From an uncultured Collinsella sp. (GTDB lineage Bacteria > Actinomycetota > Coriobacteriia > Coriobacteriales > Coriobacteriaceae), in the NCBI GenBank assembly GCA_958370785.1, contig CATXKN010000002.1:287402-351401 (forward strand): DNA of 64,000 nucleotides, given 5' to 3'. Below are positions 45,019 through 54,152 of this stretch, one piece after another. The first letter of the stretch is position 1, and each line of letters opens with the position of its first letter. The notes under the pieces are model-generated. The model did not search any database, was not told where the DNA came from, and was given only the letters and a program-made list of their open reading frames with translations. Made by a program: the position numbers and the translations under genes.

Positions 45019-45711
45019 ATGTCGTATACGGTGACCGAGGCCACGGTCGTCTTTCCCGATAAGAAGGCGGCCTCCTCGTTCTCGAGTGGGTATGCATCAA
45101 AAAAGCCTTGTGCACATATCGACTGTGAGCTCGAGGGCGGTTTTGAACGATTCATCTGGATTCCTGTTCGTGTCGCGCGCCTTTTCCTTAAAAATCGCCC
45201 CAATCTTCCCTGCGATTGGGATGAGTTCCGCGAGGCGGTGCAGGTCATTGAGCGTAAATGCGCACTTACCATGGTGACTGAGATGCTATCGCGCCGCGAC
45301 CATGCCACGGGTGAGGTCCGTGACAAGCTGGCTCGCTATGGTTTTCGCTCGGCCGCGATTGAATTCGCCGTTGAGCGTGCCACTGAGTATCGCTTTTTAG
45401 ATGAGAACCGCTTTTGTTCGTACTTTATCGAGGAACGCAAACGACGCGGCTGGGGGCAGCGCAAGATTGAGACTGAGCTTAAGCGCCGCCATGTCGTACT
45501 CGATGATATCCCCGGCTATCCCGAGGATTTTTTTGCCGTGGAGGACGACTTGGCTCGCGCATCGGCTTTGCTCGCGAAGCGTCGTGTTCCCGAGACACGT
45601 GGATTCGAAAAGCTCGTCCGGTTTTTGATGGGCAAGGGCTTTTCGTACCACATCGCCGCCGATGCCGTTAAGGCGCGTCTCGATGCCGAACGTGAGGAAT
45701 GTGCAGTTTAG
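45019..45711 (+). CDS. recX: regulatory protein RecX
   Basis: Modulates RecA filaments by capping or destabilising them. 230 residues, with the three-helix RecX repeats recognisable: ALTMVTEMLSRRDHATGEVRDKL, FCSYFIEERKRRGWGQRKIETEL and the C-terminal LVRFLMGKGFSYHIAADAV, each with its pattern of basic and aromatic residues. The first 70 residues are not repeat-like. Directly behind recA, as in many bacteria, and probably cotranscribed with it. Confidence 0.9.
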   Translation: MSYTVTEATVVFPDKKAASSFSSGYASKKPCAHIDCELEGGFERFIWIPVRVARLFLKNRPNLPCDWDEFREAVQVIERKCALTMVTEMLSRRDHATGEVRDKLARYGFRSAAIEFAVERATEYRFLDENRFCSYFIEERKRRGWGQRKIETELKRRHVVLDDIPGYPEDFFAVEDDLARASALLAKRRVPETRGFEKLVRFLMGKGFSYHIAADAVKARLDAEREECAV

Positions 45712-45773
45712 ACACAGGCGTTTTGCGTACCTACCGTTCACCGCGTTTTAGATGCCGTGCTGGGTCCATTTAT

Positions 45774-45802
45774 TTGACAGTTGTTGCGGTTCAACGTACG
45801 AT
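45774..45802 (+). promoter_or_regulatory. promoter of rny
   Basis: -35 TTGACA (45774-45779), exactly 17 bases, -10 TACGAT (45797-45802). The leader to rny is about 160 bases. Confidence 0.7.
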
Positions 45803-45907
45803 AAACACTGTCATTTGCTTTGTGATATGTGCTCATCTTTGATGAGTTTGTTTATATGTTTATCTGTATCCGACCCGCATAAGCTGCGCCCATATTACTC
45901 AAATGTC

Positions 45908-45938
45908 GCGAGCCGTTCGTAAGGACGGTTCGCTTTGT
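45908..45938 (+). promoter_or_regulatory. hairpin in the rny leader
   Basis: About ten base pairs join GCGAGCCGTT to GACGGTTCGC, with TTTGTTG after. It could be a weak terminator or a leader element controlling rny. Confidence 0.35.
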
Positions 45939-45968
45939 TGTGTAACGAATCCATAAAAAGGAGTGAGC

Positions 45969-47519
45969 ATGCCTATCATTGCAGCGCTCGTTGGCATCGT
46001 TTTGGGTGCCATCGCCGCCATTGCCTACATGCGCACCGCCAAGCAGGGTAGTCTTCACGAGGCCGACGAAAAGATCCAGTCGGCTCACGCACAGGCTGAG
46101 TCCCTAATCGGTGATGCAAAGCGTCAGGCCGAGACCCTCAAAAAAGAGGCTCTGCTCGAGGCTAAGGAAGAGATTATCAAGAACAAGCAGGCCGCCGAGG
46201 CCGAGGACAAGCAGCGTAAGAGCGAGATTCGTACGCTCGAGAACCGCGTGATGCAGCGCGAGGAGTCTCTCGATCGCCGCAACGATGCCCTCGACAAGCG
46301 TGAGCATCAGCTGTCCAGCCAGGCTGGCCAGGTCGAGAAGCGCTCCCGTGAGCTTGAGGAGCTTTGCGCCAAGCAGACCTCGGAGCTCGAGCGCATCGCC
46401 GACCTGACCCGCGAGGATGCTCACAAGGAACTCCTCGACAAGGTTCGTGGCGAGGTTACCCACGAGGCCGCTACGATCATCCGTGAGTCCGAGCAGCAGG
46501 TTCGCGCCGAGTGCCACAAGACCGCCCAGGAGATCTTGTCCCTGGCGATTCAGCGCTGTGCCGCCGATCACACCGCCGAGGTCACCGTTACCTCCGTGCA
46601 TATTCCGTCTGACGACCTGAAGGGTCGCATCATCGGCCGCGAGGGTCGCAATATCCGCACCTTCGAGCAGGTTTCCGGCGTCAACCTCGTGATCGATGAT
46701 ACGCCCGAGACCGTCGTGCTTTCGAGCTTCGATCCGGTCCGTCGCGAGACCGCCCGCGTCGCCCTCGAGAACCTTATTGCTGACGGCCGCATTCACCCCG
46801 CCCGCATCGAGGAGATGTATCACAAGGCCGCCGACTTGGTTCAGCAGCGCGTGCGCGAGGCTGGCGAACAGGCTGCCTTCGATACCGGTATCCACGATCT
46901 GCACCCCGAGATCGTTAAGACCCTGGGTGCTCTGCGCTACCGCACCTCGTTTGGTCAGAACGTGCTCCAGCATTCCCTCGAGGTTTCCGACCTGTGCGGC
47001 GTGATGGCTTCCGAGCTTGGCCTGGACGTTGTGACCGCCAAGCGTGCCGGCCTGCTGCACGATCTTGGTAAGGCTATCGACCATGACGTCGAGGGTCCGC
47101 ATGCCGTTATCGGCGCCGAGCTCGCCCGTCGCTATGGCGAGAAGCCCGTTATCGTTCACGCTATCGAGGCCCATCACGCCGACGTCGACCCCAACACGGT
47201 GCTCGATGTTCTGGTCCAGGCTGCCGATGCCGTTTCTGCCTCTCGCCCTGGTGCCCGTCGCGAATCGGCCGAGAACTACATCAAGCGCCTTGAGAAGCTC
47301 GAGGAGATTGCCAACTCCCATGACGGCGTTGAGCGTACCTATGCTATGCAGGCTGGTCGCGAGGTTCACGTCATGGTTCAGCCGGACAAGATTTCCGATG
47401 CTCAGTCCACGGTCTTGGCTCATGACATCGCCCATCAGATCGAGGAAGAGATGGAGTATCCCGGTCAGGTGCGCGTCGTCGTGATTCGCGAGAGCCGCGC
47501 TGTCGATATCGCTAAATAA
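45969..47519 (+). CDS. rny: ribonuclease Y
   Basis: Membrane-anchored endoribonuclease starting mRNA decay. 516 residues: one N-terminal membrane helix, a long coiled coil (about 30-190, rich in Glu, Lys, Gln and Arg), a KH domain with GRIIGREGRNIRTFE, and an HD domain with LLHDLGKA and the HHAD stretch. ATG 45969 lies 5 bases after AAGGAG; GTG 45963 overlaps that site. RNase J and PNPase are also in this window. Confidence 0.95.
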   Translation: MPIIAALVGIVLGAIAAIAYMRTAKQGSLHEADEKIQSAHAQAESLIGDAKRQAETLKKEALLEAKEEIIKNKQAAEAEDKQRKSEIRTLENRVMQREESLDRRNDALDKREHQLSSQAGQVEKRSRELEELCAKQTSELERIADLTREDAHKELLDKVRGEVTHEAATIIRESEQQVRAECHKTAQEILSLAIQRCAADHTAEVTVTSVHIPSDDLKGRIIGREGRNIRTFEQVSGVNLVIDDTPETVVLSSFDPVRRETARVALENLIADGRIHPARIEEMYHKAADLVQQRVREAGEQAAFDTGIHDLHPEIVKTLGALRYRTSFGQNVLQHSLEVSDLCGVMASELGLDVVTAKRAGLLHDLGKAIDHDVEGPHAVIGAELARRYGEKPVIVHAIEAHHADVDPNTVLDVLVQAADAVSASRPGARRESAENYIKRLEKLEEIANSHDGVERTYAMQAGREVHVMVQPDKISDAQSTVLAHDIAHQIEEEMEYPGQVRVVVIRESRAVDIAK

Positions 47520-47520
47520 C

Positions 47521-48606
47521 ATGAACGACGCGAACGAGCTCATCTCATTTATCGCGTCGATGTCGGGGGAGGGCAATCTTCGCGTCGAGGAGAACCTTGG
47601 CGAGGGGTATGTCCGCCTCCGCGTTTCGGAGGCCGAGCGGCGCCAGGCAAAGCACGACATTCAGCATGTCGAGGATATTGTCATCGAAATGCTGCGCAAC
47701 GCTCGTGATGCCGGCGCCGACAAGGTCTATCTCGCCACGACCAAGGAAGATGGCGTCCGTACGCTCGTCTTTCTGGATAACGGCTCGGGCGTGCCGCAGG
47801 ATATGCAGGAGCGCATCTTTGATGCCCGCGTTACCTCTAAGCTCGAGAGCATGAAGATGGATCGTTGGGGCGTTCACGGTCGAGGCATGGCATTGTTCTC
47901 GATTAAGCAGAACACCGACGAGGCACGCGTTGTCGCGTCGGATGTTGACCTTGGCTCGGTCTTTAAGGTGAGCGTCGCTACCGACCGCCTTGGCGAGCGC
48001 GCCGATCAGTCCAGCTGGCCTCAGGCCGTGAAGGACGAGGACGGTCACTATGTCTGCGCCCGTGGCCCTCACAACATCATTCGCGCGGCCTGCGAGTTTG
48101 CCCTCGAGGAGCTGCGCGCCTGTGATGTCTATCTGGGGTCACCGTCCGAGATTGCCGCGACGCTGCATGCGCAGGCCTCAAACCGTCTCGATGCTTCTCG
48201 TCTTTTGTTTATCGATGACGAAGCCGAGCTTCCCGTGGTGGATCGTCTGGGTCTTGCTTCGGATGCGGAAGACTTTATCCGTATCTGTTCGGGTTTGGGC
48301 CTTGAGATGTCCGAGCGTACGGCGCATCGTATCTTGGCGGGCCAGATTAAGCCCGTTCGCGGTGTGACCGCACGCCTGCTTCGCGAGCGCGATTCGTCCT
48401 CGCATGCGTCTGCTCCGGTTGATCTTGCCAAAGATCGTCGCGGGCTGCGCATCGCTAAGGACGACATGGCGCAGTTCTCGCGAGCGGTGGAGCGCGACTT
48501 TAACGATCTTGCATCGCGGTACTATCTCAACCTTTGCGGCGACCCCAAGATTCGTGTTTCGCGTGATCGCATTACCGTGACGTTCGATCTTGCCAAAGAG
48601 GAGTAG
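47521..48606 (+). CDS. GHKL-type ATP-binding protein of unknown function
   Basis: 361 residues. The N-terminal half is a GHKL (Hsp90/MutL/histidine kinase) ATPase: N-box EMLRNARDAGA, G1 DNGSGVP, and GVHGRGMAL for the lid/G2. The rest, about 190-360, matches no domain I can name. There is no membrane segment and no histidine kinase phosphoacceptor. It starts one base after the rny stop and is followed by spoVS, so a link to RNA decay or cell-cycle regulation is possible but unproven. Confidence 0.75.
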   Translation: MNDANELISFIASMSGEGNLRVEENLGEGYVRLRVSEAERRQAKHDIQHVEDIVIEMLRNARDAGADKVYLATTKEDGVRTLVFLDNGSGVPQDMQERIFDARVTSKLESMKMDRWGVHGRGMALFSIKQNTDEARVVASDVDLGSVFKVSVATDRLGERADQSSWPQAVKDEDGHYVCARGPHNIIRAACEFALEELRACDVYLGSPSEIAATLHAQASNRLDASRLLFIDDEAELPVVDRLGLASDAEDFIRICSGLGLEMSERTAHRILAGQIKPVRGVTARLLRERDSSSHASAPVDLAKDRRGLRIAKDDMAQFSRAVERDFNDLASRYYLNLCGDPKIRVSRDRITVTFDLAKEE

Positions 48607-48610
48607 CATC

Positions 48611-48639
48611 TTTACCGAGTCCGTTCGGTACGATACAGT
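48611..48639 (+). promoter_or_regulatory. promoter candidate of spoVS
   Basis: TTTACC (48611-48616), 17 bases, TACAGT (48634-48639), between the GHKL gene and spoVS. Confidence 0.5.
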
Positions 48640-48680
48640 TATTGCAGTTAAAACGTACTTTTAAACGCAGGAGTTTCTTC

Positions 48681-48998
48681 ATGGATTGCCTGAAGGTATC
48701 AAGCAAATCATCGCCCGCGTCCGTTGCCGGCGCCATTGCCGGCATGGTCAAAGATGGTGTTCCCGTCAATATTCAGTGTGTCGGCGCGGGTGCCGTCAAC
48801 CAGGCCATTAAGGCCGTGGCTATCGCGCGCGGCTTTTTGATTCCGACCGGGTTTGATATTTCCTGCGCGCCGGTGTTCTCCGACATCCTCATCAACGGGG
48901 AGTCGCGCACGGCCATCCGTCTTTCTATTTACGTTCATCAGATTAATCGAGCTGCTATGGATAACGTTGTGATGGACGACGTTAAGCCTGTGGCATAG
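48681..48998 (+). CDS. spoVS: stage V sporulation protein S (SpoVS) family
   Basis: Small Alba-like nucleic-acid-binding protein. 105 residues, with SSPASVAGAIAGMVKDG and the QCVGAGAVNQAIKAVAIARGF segment strongly conserved. In Bacillus it affects spore coat assembly and septation, but the family occurs widely in non-sporulating bacteria. rny-spoVS adjacency is known in several Gram-positives; here a GHKL gene lies between. The ATG follows CAGGAG; the earlier in-frame codons from 48642 are not family-like. Confidence 0.92.
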   Translation: MDCLKVSSKSSPASVAGAIAGMVKDGVPVNIQCVGAGAVNQAIKAVAIARGFLIPTGFDISCAPVFSDILINGESRTAIRLSIYVHQINRAAMDNVVMDDVKPVA

Positions 48999-49061
48999 CG
49001 TGTTTGCTCTTTGCCCGCCTTCTTTGATTCCGCCTATTCCACCTCGTTAGGACTTTTACAC

Positions 49062-50432
49062 ATGGACCAGGGTTCCGTACGCGATATTCTTGCCGGTAAA
49101 ACCTACTTTATCCGCACCTTTGGCTGTCAGATGAATCAGCACGACTCCGAGCGCGTGAGCGGCCTGCTCGACTCGTATGGCTGCCTCATGGCGCTTGATC
49201 CGGAGCATGCTGACATTGTCGTGTTCATGACGTGCTGCGTTCGTGAGGCCGCTGACACCCGTCTGTACGGTCAGTGCAACTCTTGTAAGAGCCTTCCGCC
49301 TTCGCCCTCGGGCAAGCGCGTGGTCGCCGTGGGCGGCTGCATCGCGCAGCGCGACGGCGAGGGTCTGCTCACCAATGTCGATAACGTCAATGTTATCTTT
49401 GGCACGCATTCCATCGCACATGTGGCCGAGCTCATTGCCGAGGCATTCTTGGACGGCAGGCGTCATATTCGCACCAATGAGCACGAGGACACGGATGCTA
49501 TGAGTATGCCGTGGCATCGCGAGACCCAGTATCACGCCTGGGTTCCCATTATGACGGGCTGCAACAATTTCTGCACCTATTGCATCGTGCCGTATGTGCG
49601 CGGTCGCGAAAAGAGCCGCCCTTTCGAGGAGATTGTCGACGAGGTGACCGGTCTTGTACGCCAGGGCGTGCGTGAGGTCACGCTTTTGGGTCAAAACGTC
49701 AACTCCTATGGTCGCGACCTGTTTGGCAAGCCGCGCTTTGCCGATCTGCTGCGTGCCGTGGGCGATACGGGTGTAGAGCGCATCTTCTTTACTTCCTCGC
49801 ACCCCAAGGACCTGCTGCCCGAGACTATCGACGCTATGGCCGAGACGCCTGCCGTCATGCCGCAGTTGCACCTGGCAGTTCAGTCGGGCTCGACGCGCAT
49901 CCTTAAAGAGATGAATCGTCGCTATACGCGCGAGGATTATCTGGGGCTCGTCGATCGCATCCGCAATCGCATGCCCAATATCGCGCTTTCGACCGATATC
50001 ATCGTGGGCTTCCCCGGCGAGACCGAGGAAGACTTTGAGCAGACGCTCTCGCTCGCCGAGACGGTCCGTTACGCTCAGGCCTATACGTTTATCTATTCCA
50101 AGCGCGCCGGTACTCCGGCAGCCGAGATTGACGATCCCACCCCGCATGAGGTGATTCTTGAGCGATTCAACCGTCTGGTGAAGGTTATCGAGACCACGGC
50201 GCACGAGTATAACCAAGGTGAGCTCCATACCGTTGTGCCGGCGCTTATTGAGGGTACGAGCAAAAAGAATGACGCGGTGCTGCTGGGCAAGAGTCCTAAG
50301 AATCAGACCGTTCATGCACCGATTCCCGCGGGCTACAGCATCGATCAGCTGATTGGCAAGATTGTCGATGTTGACGTTGACGTTGCCAAGACGTGGTATC
50401 TGTCCGGATCCGTTGTGGGCGAGCCGCGCTAA
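49062..50432 (+). CDS. miaB: tRNA i6A37 methylthiotransferase MiaB
   Basis: Radical SAM enzyme converting i6A to ms2i6A at tRNA position 37, downstream of MiaA. 456 residues. FGCQMNQHDSE is the MiaB signature, FMTCCVRE and VGGCIAQR hold the other cluster cysteines, the radical SAM motif is CNNFCTYC, and a TRAM domain ends the protein. ATG 49062 is 11 bases after AGGA; the longer reading from 49011 is unlikely. TAATG overlap with miaA, the enzyme acting just before it. Confidence 0.95.
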   Translation: MDQGSVRDILAGKTYFIRTFGCQMNQHDSERVSGLLDSYGCLMALDPEHADIVVFMTCCVREAADTRLYGQCNSCKSLPPSPSGKRVVAVGGCIAQRDGEGLLTNVDNVNVIFGTHSIAHVAELIAEAFLDGRRHIRTNEHEDTDAMSMPWHRETQYHAWVPIMTGCNNFCTYCIVPYVRGREKSRPFEEIVDEVTGLVRQGVREVTLLGQNVNSYGRDLFGKPRFADLLRAVGDTGVERIFFTSSHPKDLLPETIDAMAETPAVMPQLHLAVQSGSTRILKEMNRRYTREDYLGLVDRIRNRMPNIALSTDIIVGFPGETEEDFEQTLSLAETVRYAQAYTFIYSKRAGTPAAEIDDPTPHEVILERFNRLVKVIETTAHEYNQGELHTVVPALIEGTSKKNDAVLLGKSPKNQTVHAPIPAGYSIDQLIGKIVDVDVDVAKTWYLSGSVVGEPR

Positions 50433-51370
50433 TGATTTCTCCCGGGGCAGGTCTTTCCGCCGTTGCGATTGTCGGTCCGACGGCGGTTGGTAAAAGTGAT
50501 GTCGCAGATCGTTTGGCGGCTCGCCTTTCGTCCGAAGTGCTGTCGTGTGATGCGATGCAAATCTATCGAGGTATGGATATCGGCACGGCAAAGATGGCGC
50601 CTGAGGAATGTTGTGTGCCCCTGCGCCTGGTCGATATTGTTGAACCCGGTGTTGCATATTCTGCAGCGCTGTATCAGGCAGACGCTCGTGTGCATGTTGA
50701 GCGCTTGCTGGGCGAGGGCCGCCTACCGGTGTTTTGCGGGGGTACAGGCTTGTATCTCAAGGCCGCCCTGGATGAGATGGATTTTCCCTCGGGCGAGCTT
50801 GAGGACGATCGCCGCGCGGGCTATCAGGAGCTTGCCGAACGCATTGGCAAGGAAGCGCTGCATGCGCTGCTTGCCGAGCGTGACCCCGAGTCCGCTGCGG
50901 TCATCCACCCCCATAATGTTCGCCGCGTGATTCGCGCGCTCGAAATGCACGATGATGGTGTGTCCTACGCGCAGCAAAAGTCGCAGTTCAGTGTTCCGCG
51001 CGAGCATTATCACGCTCTGTGGTTTGGATTGATGCGTAATCGCGAGGCGCTTTACGAGCGCATTAACCTTCGCGTCGATCTGATGTTTGAGCAGGGTCTT
51101 GTTGATGAGGTTCGTGGTCTTATGGACAAGGGGCTGGGAGATGCCCTGACTTCGATGCAGGCGATTGGCTATAAAGAGATTATCGATGCCTTTAACGGCG
51201 TGATTTCTATGGATGAGGCTCGCGAACTCATCAAGATTCGTTCGCGTCGCTATGCCAAGCGTCAGCTTTCGTGGTTTAAACGCGATGACCGCATCGTGTG
51301 GTTCGATATGGACGAGTTTACGATCGATGAGGTCGTTGAGGACATCCTTCACCGTATCGAGGCGGCCTAA
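50432..51370 (+). CDS. miaA: tRNA dimethylallyltransferase MiaA
   Basis: Transfers a dimethylallyl group to A37 of UNN-reading tRNAs. 312 residues. P-loop GPTAVGKS, the DAMQIYRGMDIGTAK substrate segment, GGTGLYLKA and RYAKRQLSWFKRD are all diagnostic. It begins inside the miaB stop and ends inside the hflX start, so miaB-miaA-hflX form a tight operon. Confidence 0.95.
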   Translation: MISPGAGLSAVAIVGPTAVGKSDVADRLAARLSSEVLSCDAMQIYRGMDIGTAKMAPEECCVPLRLVDIVEPGVAYSAALYQADARVHVERLLGEGRLPVFCGGTGLYLKAALDEMDFPSGELEDDRRAGYQELAERIGKEALHALLAERDPESAAVIHPHNVRRVIRALEMHDDGVSYAQQKSQFSVPREHYHALWFGLMRNREALYERINLRVDLMFEQGLVDEVRGLMDKGLGDALTSMQAIGYKEIIDAFNGVISMDEARELIKIRSRRYAKRQLSWFKRDDRIVWFDMDEFTIDEVVEDILHRIEAA

Positions 51371-52659
51371 TGGCTCGGTTTCCCCTCGTTCCCACGGCGC
51401 CTGAGCCCGAACGTGCCGTTCTTGTCGGAGTTGAGTGGCGCGATAACGCCTGGCCGCTCGATCGTTCGCTTGACGAGCTTGAGCGCCTGGCCCATACGGC
51501 TGGCGCCCAGTGCGTGGCGCGTTTGTCGCAGCGTCTGGTTAAGCCATATCCAAAATCGTTTATCGGCTCCGGTAAGGTTGAGGAGCTTTGCGGGCTCGTG
51601 CATCGTATGAATGTCGATGTTGTTATCTTCGACGACGATTTAACGCCCTCGCAGCAGTCTTATCTTGAGAAAGCCGTGGGCGAACCGGTTAAGATTATCG
51701 ACCGCACGGCGTTGATTCTCGATATCTTTGGCCTGCACGCTCAGACCCGTGAGGGCCGCCTGCAGGTGCAGCTAGCCCAATTGCAGTATCTGTTGCCTCG
51801 CTTGCGCGGTATGTGGAGCCATCTTGCTAAAGAGCAGACACGCGGTGGCATTGGTTCGCGCTTTGGCCAGGGCGAAAGCCAGCTCGAGGTTGACCGACGT
51901 TTGATTCGCAACAAGATTGCCGCGCTTCGTCGCGAGCTTAAGCAGGTTGAACAGCGCCGAGATGTCCAGTCAAAGAGTCGTATCGAGTCGCCGGCGTTTC
52001 GCGTTGCCTTAGCCGGTTATACCAATGCCGGTAAGTCGACGTTGCTCAATCGCCTGACCGGGTCTACAGTGCTTTCACAGGACAAATTGTTTGCCACGCT
52101 CGATCCGACTACGCGCTCGTATCGCTTGCCCGGCGGTCGTGGTATGACCATTACCGATACGGTTGGCTTTATTCAAAAGCTACCGCATGGTCTCGTTGAT
52201 GCCTTTAAGTCCACACTGTCCGAGGTCCTTGGTGCCGACCTGATCCTTAAAGTTGTGGATGCCTCTGACGAGGACTACGAGCGCCAGCTCGAGGCAGTCG
52301 ATCGCGTTCTTGACGAGATCGGTGCCGGTGAGCGTTTGACGCTTACGGTGTTCAATAAAATCGACCTACTCGATAGCGTCGATCGATTGAGTTTCCGTCG
52401 TCGCTATCCCGAGGCCGTGTTGTTCTCGGCCCAGACAGGCGAGGGGCTCGACGATCTCGTCGACCGAATTGCTCGTGAGGCGGCTGCCACCGATGTGTTG
52501 CTCTCCGCTGATATCCCGTATCGCGAGGGCGCCCTCATTACGCTGGTACATGAGCAAGGAACCCTTCTGCATGAGGAATATCTAGAGGACGGCGTTCGCA
52601 TTGTGGCAAAGATGCCGGCCCGAATCGCGCCGCGTCTTGAGCGCTATCGTACGGAGTAA
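51370..52659 (+). CDS. hflX: GTPase HflX
   Basis: Ribosome-splitting GTPase induced by stress. 429 residues: N-terminal HflX domain (SFIGSGKVEEL), the linker helix pair, then a GTPase domain with GYTNAGKST, DTVGFI and NKIDL and the C-terminal domain. The 3' end overlaps the convergent acyltransferase gene by 16 bases. Confidence 0.94.
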   Translation: MARFPLVPTAPEPERAVLVGVEWRDNAWPLDRSLDELERLAHTAGAQCVARLSQRLVKPYPKSFIGSGKVEELCGLVHRMNVDVVIFDDDLTPSQQSYLEKAVGEPVKIIDRTALILDIFGLHAQTREGRLQVQLAQLQYLLPRLRGMWSHLAKEQTRGGIGSRFGQGESQLEVDRRLIRNKIAALRRELKQVEQRRDVQSKSRIESPAFRVALAGYTNAGKSTLLNRLTGSTVLSQDKLFATLDPTTRSYRLPGGRGMTITDTVGFIQKLPHGLVDAFKSTLSEVLGADLILKVVDASDEDYERQLEAVDRVLDEIGAGERLTLTVFNKIDLLDSVDRLSFRRRYPEAVLFSAQTGEGLDDLVDRIAREAAATDVLLSADIPYREGALITLVHEQGTLLHEEYLEDGVRIVAKMPARIAPRLERYRTE

Positions 52660-53348
52660 ACGAGCTCTAGCACGCCTAGAATGACAGGCTGATGGAGTAG
52701 GTAGAACGGTAAGGCATGCCGACCGAGTACTGCGAGCGCCGGGATGGGATTGGCGTATGCCCATGCCGGCGCTTCGTGGCTTGATGCTTGTGCTGCCTGG
52801 GCAGTAAAGAAGCCGGTAAGGTACATAAAGACAAATGGAATGAGCGGATAGTAGTCTCCCGAAACAAAATCCGGGCCCGGGAATCCAAGCCATGCCAGGT
52901 AGGGGAGTGGGTAGACCGCCTTTGGAATGCCCCAGGTTAGGGTAAAAAGAACAAGGCATACTGCGATGCCCCACGAGCCCGGTAATTTTTGGAGTAACGG
53001 ACGGGTGAGTGCAACCACCGCGGTGCACGCCGCCATGCAATAAATGATGCCAAAGTTTACCGAATCGTCGACTGATACCAGTGTAGTTGCAATCCATACG
53101 ATCAAGGCTGCGGCCGCGTATTTGAGGGCGCGCTTAACGTTATTGCGCGAGAGCGTGCACATCCAACCGGCGATAAACAAAAATACCCAGCTGATACTAG
53201 CGCGCCAGATATCCTGGAAAACCGTTTCGGTAAACCATGGCATATCCCATCCATATAGGTAGGCCAAATCGTAGCAGGCGTGAAAACCTGCCATCGATAG
53301 CATCGTAAACCCGCGGATGGTATCAAATATGGTGATGCGTTTTTGCAT
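52644..53348 (-). CDS. membrane acyltransferase, heparan-alpha-glucosaminide N-acetyltransferase-like (DUF1624)
   Basis: 234 residues, six or seven membrane helices. It begins RITIFDTIRGFTMLSM, then FHACYDLAYL with the conserved His of the HGSNAT/DUF1624 family, and ends with LGRHALPFYLLHQPVI, also typical. The substrate is unknown; family members modify surface glycans or lipids. Its ATG overlaps the lexA stop (TAATG), so it is probably transcribed with lexA. Its end overlaps hflX on the other strand. Confidence 0.8.
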   Translation of the reverse strand: MQKRITIFDTIRGFTMLSMAGFHACYDLAYLYGWDMPWFTETVFQDIWRASISWVFLFIAGWMCTLSRNNVKRALKYAAAALIVWIATTLVSVDDSVNFGIIYCMAACTAVVALTRPLLQKLPGSWGIAVCLVLFTLTWGIPKAVYPLPYLAWLGFPGPDFVSGDYYPLIPFVFMYLTGFFTAQAAQASSHEAPAWAYANPIPALAVLGRHALPFYLLHQPVILGVLELVYSVR

Positions 53349-53992
53349 TACGAGAACCGGCGCATTAATCCGACAACCTTACCCAAAATAACGGGGTTCG
53401 TCGCATAGATGGGCTCCATGGTGTCGTTCTCAGGCTGCAGGCGCACGCGCCCCTGCTCCTTGTAGAACGTCTTGACGGTCGCCGAGCCATCGATCATGGC
53501 CACGACGATTTCGCCGTTCATGGCGCTCTTTTGCTCGCGAACGATAATGTAGTCACCGTTGTAGATGCCGACATTGATCATTGAGTTGCCGTGCACTTCA
53601 AGGATAAAGGAGCCCTGGTCTGTGGCGATTTCGGTCGGGATGGTAAAGGTGTCCTCGATATTTTGCTCGGCCAGAATGGGAATCCCAGCCGCGACGCGAC
53701 CGACGAGCGGCAGTGAGACCGTTCCGCGGGGCGCTGTGGGTTCATCGGATTTGGAAATCGAGACGGAGGATCCGTCCTCATCAAAAAGCTCTAGGGCGCG
53801 AGGCTTGGTGGCATCGCGCTTGAGCAGCCCTCGAGCCTCCAGGGCAGAGAGATGAGCATGCACCGTGCTGGGGGAGGAGAGGCCTACGGCCGATGCCATC
53901 TCGCGCACACTGGGCGGATAGCCCTTCTCCTGCTGATATTCCTTGATGAAGTCGTAAATCTGCTGCTGACGCTTGGTAATTTTGCGAGCCAT
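53348..53992 (-). CDS. lexA: LexA repressor
   Basis: SOS master repressor. 214 residues: winged-helix N-terminal domain (KRQQQIYDFIKEYQQEKGY, SVREMASAVGLSSPSTVHAHL), the self-cleavage site VGRVAAGIP (Ala-Gly), the catalytic Ser in HGNSMIN and the catalytic Lys in SATVKTF. The start at 53992 (MARKITKRQQ) follows GAGAGGAT; the longer reading to 54097 runs through the operators and is rejected. Divergent from the LysM gene across three LexA boxes. Confidence 0.96.
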   Translation of the reverse strand: MARKITKRQQQIYDFIKEYQQEKGYPPSVREMASAVGLSSPSTVHAHLSALEARGLLKRDATKPRALELFDEDGSSVSISKSDEPTAPRGTVSLPLVGRVAAGIPILAEQNIEDTFTIPTEIATDQGSFILEVHGNSMINVGIYNGDYIIVREQKSAMNGEIVVAMIDGSATVKTFYKEQGRVRLQPENDTMEPIYATNPVILGKVVGLMRRFS

Positions 53993-54015
53993 CAGGGGAT
54001 CCTCTCTGCCAATGT

Positions 54016-54029
54016 CAAACAAATGTTCG
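54016..54029 (-). promoter_or_regulatory. LexA box C, nearest lexA
   Basis: CAAACAAATGTTCG, one mismatch to CGAAC-n4-GTTCG, 24 bases upstream of the lexA start. Probably the autoregulation site. Confidence 0.75.
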
Positions 54030-54037
54030 ATTATTGC

Positions 54038-54067
54038 TTGACAGGAACAACTGTTCGAAGATAATAA
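54038..54067 (+). promoter_or_regulatory. promoter of the LysM gene with LexA box A in its spacer
   Basis: -35 TTGACA (54038-54043), about 17-18 bases, -10 TAATAA (54062-54067). LexA box A GGAACAACTGTTCG (54044-54057) fills the spacer, one mismatch from consensus. Confidence 0.8.
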
Positions 54068-54071
54068 TAAC

Positions 54072-54085
54072 CGAACATTCGTTCT
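54072..54085 (+). promoter_or_regulatory. LexA box B
   Basis: CGAACATTCGTTCT, one mismatch to CGAAC-n4-GTTCG, just downstream of the LysM-gene -10. Confidence 0.8.
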
Positions 54086-54152
54086 CGCGCTAGACATTTT
54101 TGTCCGCGCGGCTTGATAAAACTGTTCTCAGCAAAACACGCGAGAGGAGAAC

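Noticed and set aside
48681..48998. spoVS as evidence that the organism forms spores
   Set aside because: The family is common in non-sporulating bacteria and no other sporulation-specific gene is in the window; FtsK/SpoIIIE is a general division protein.
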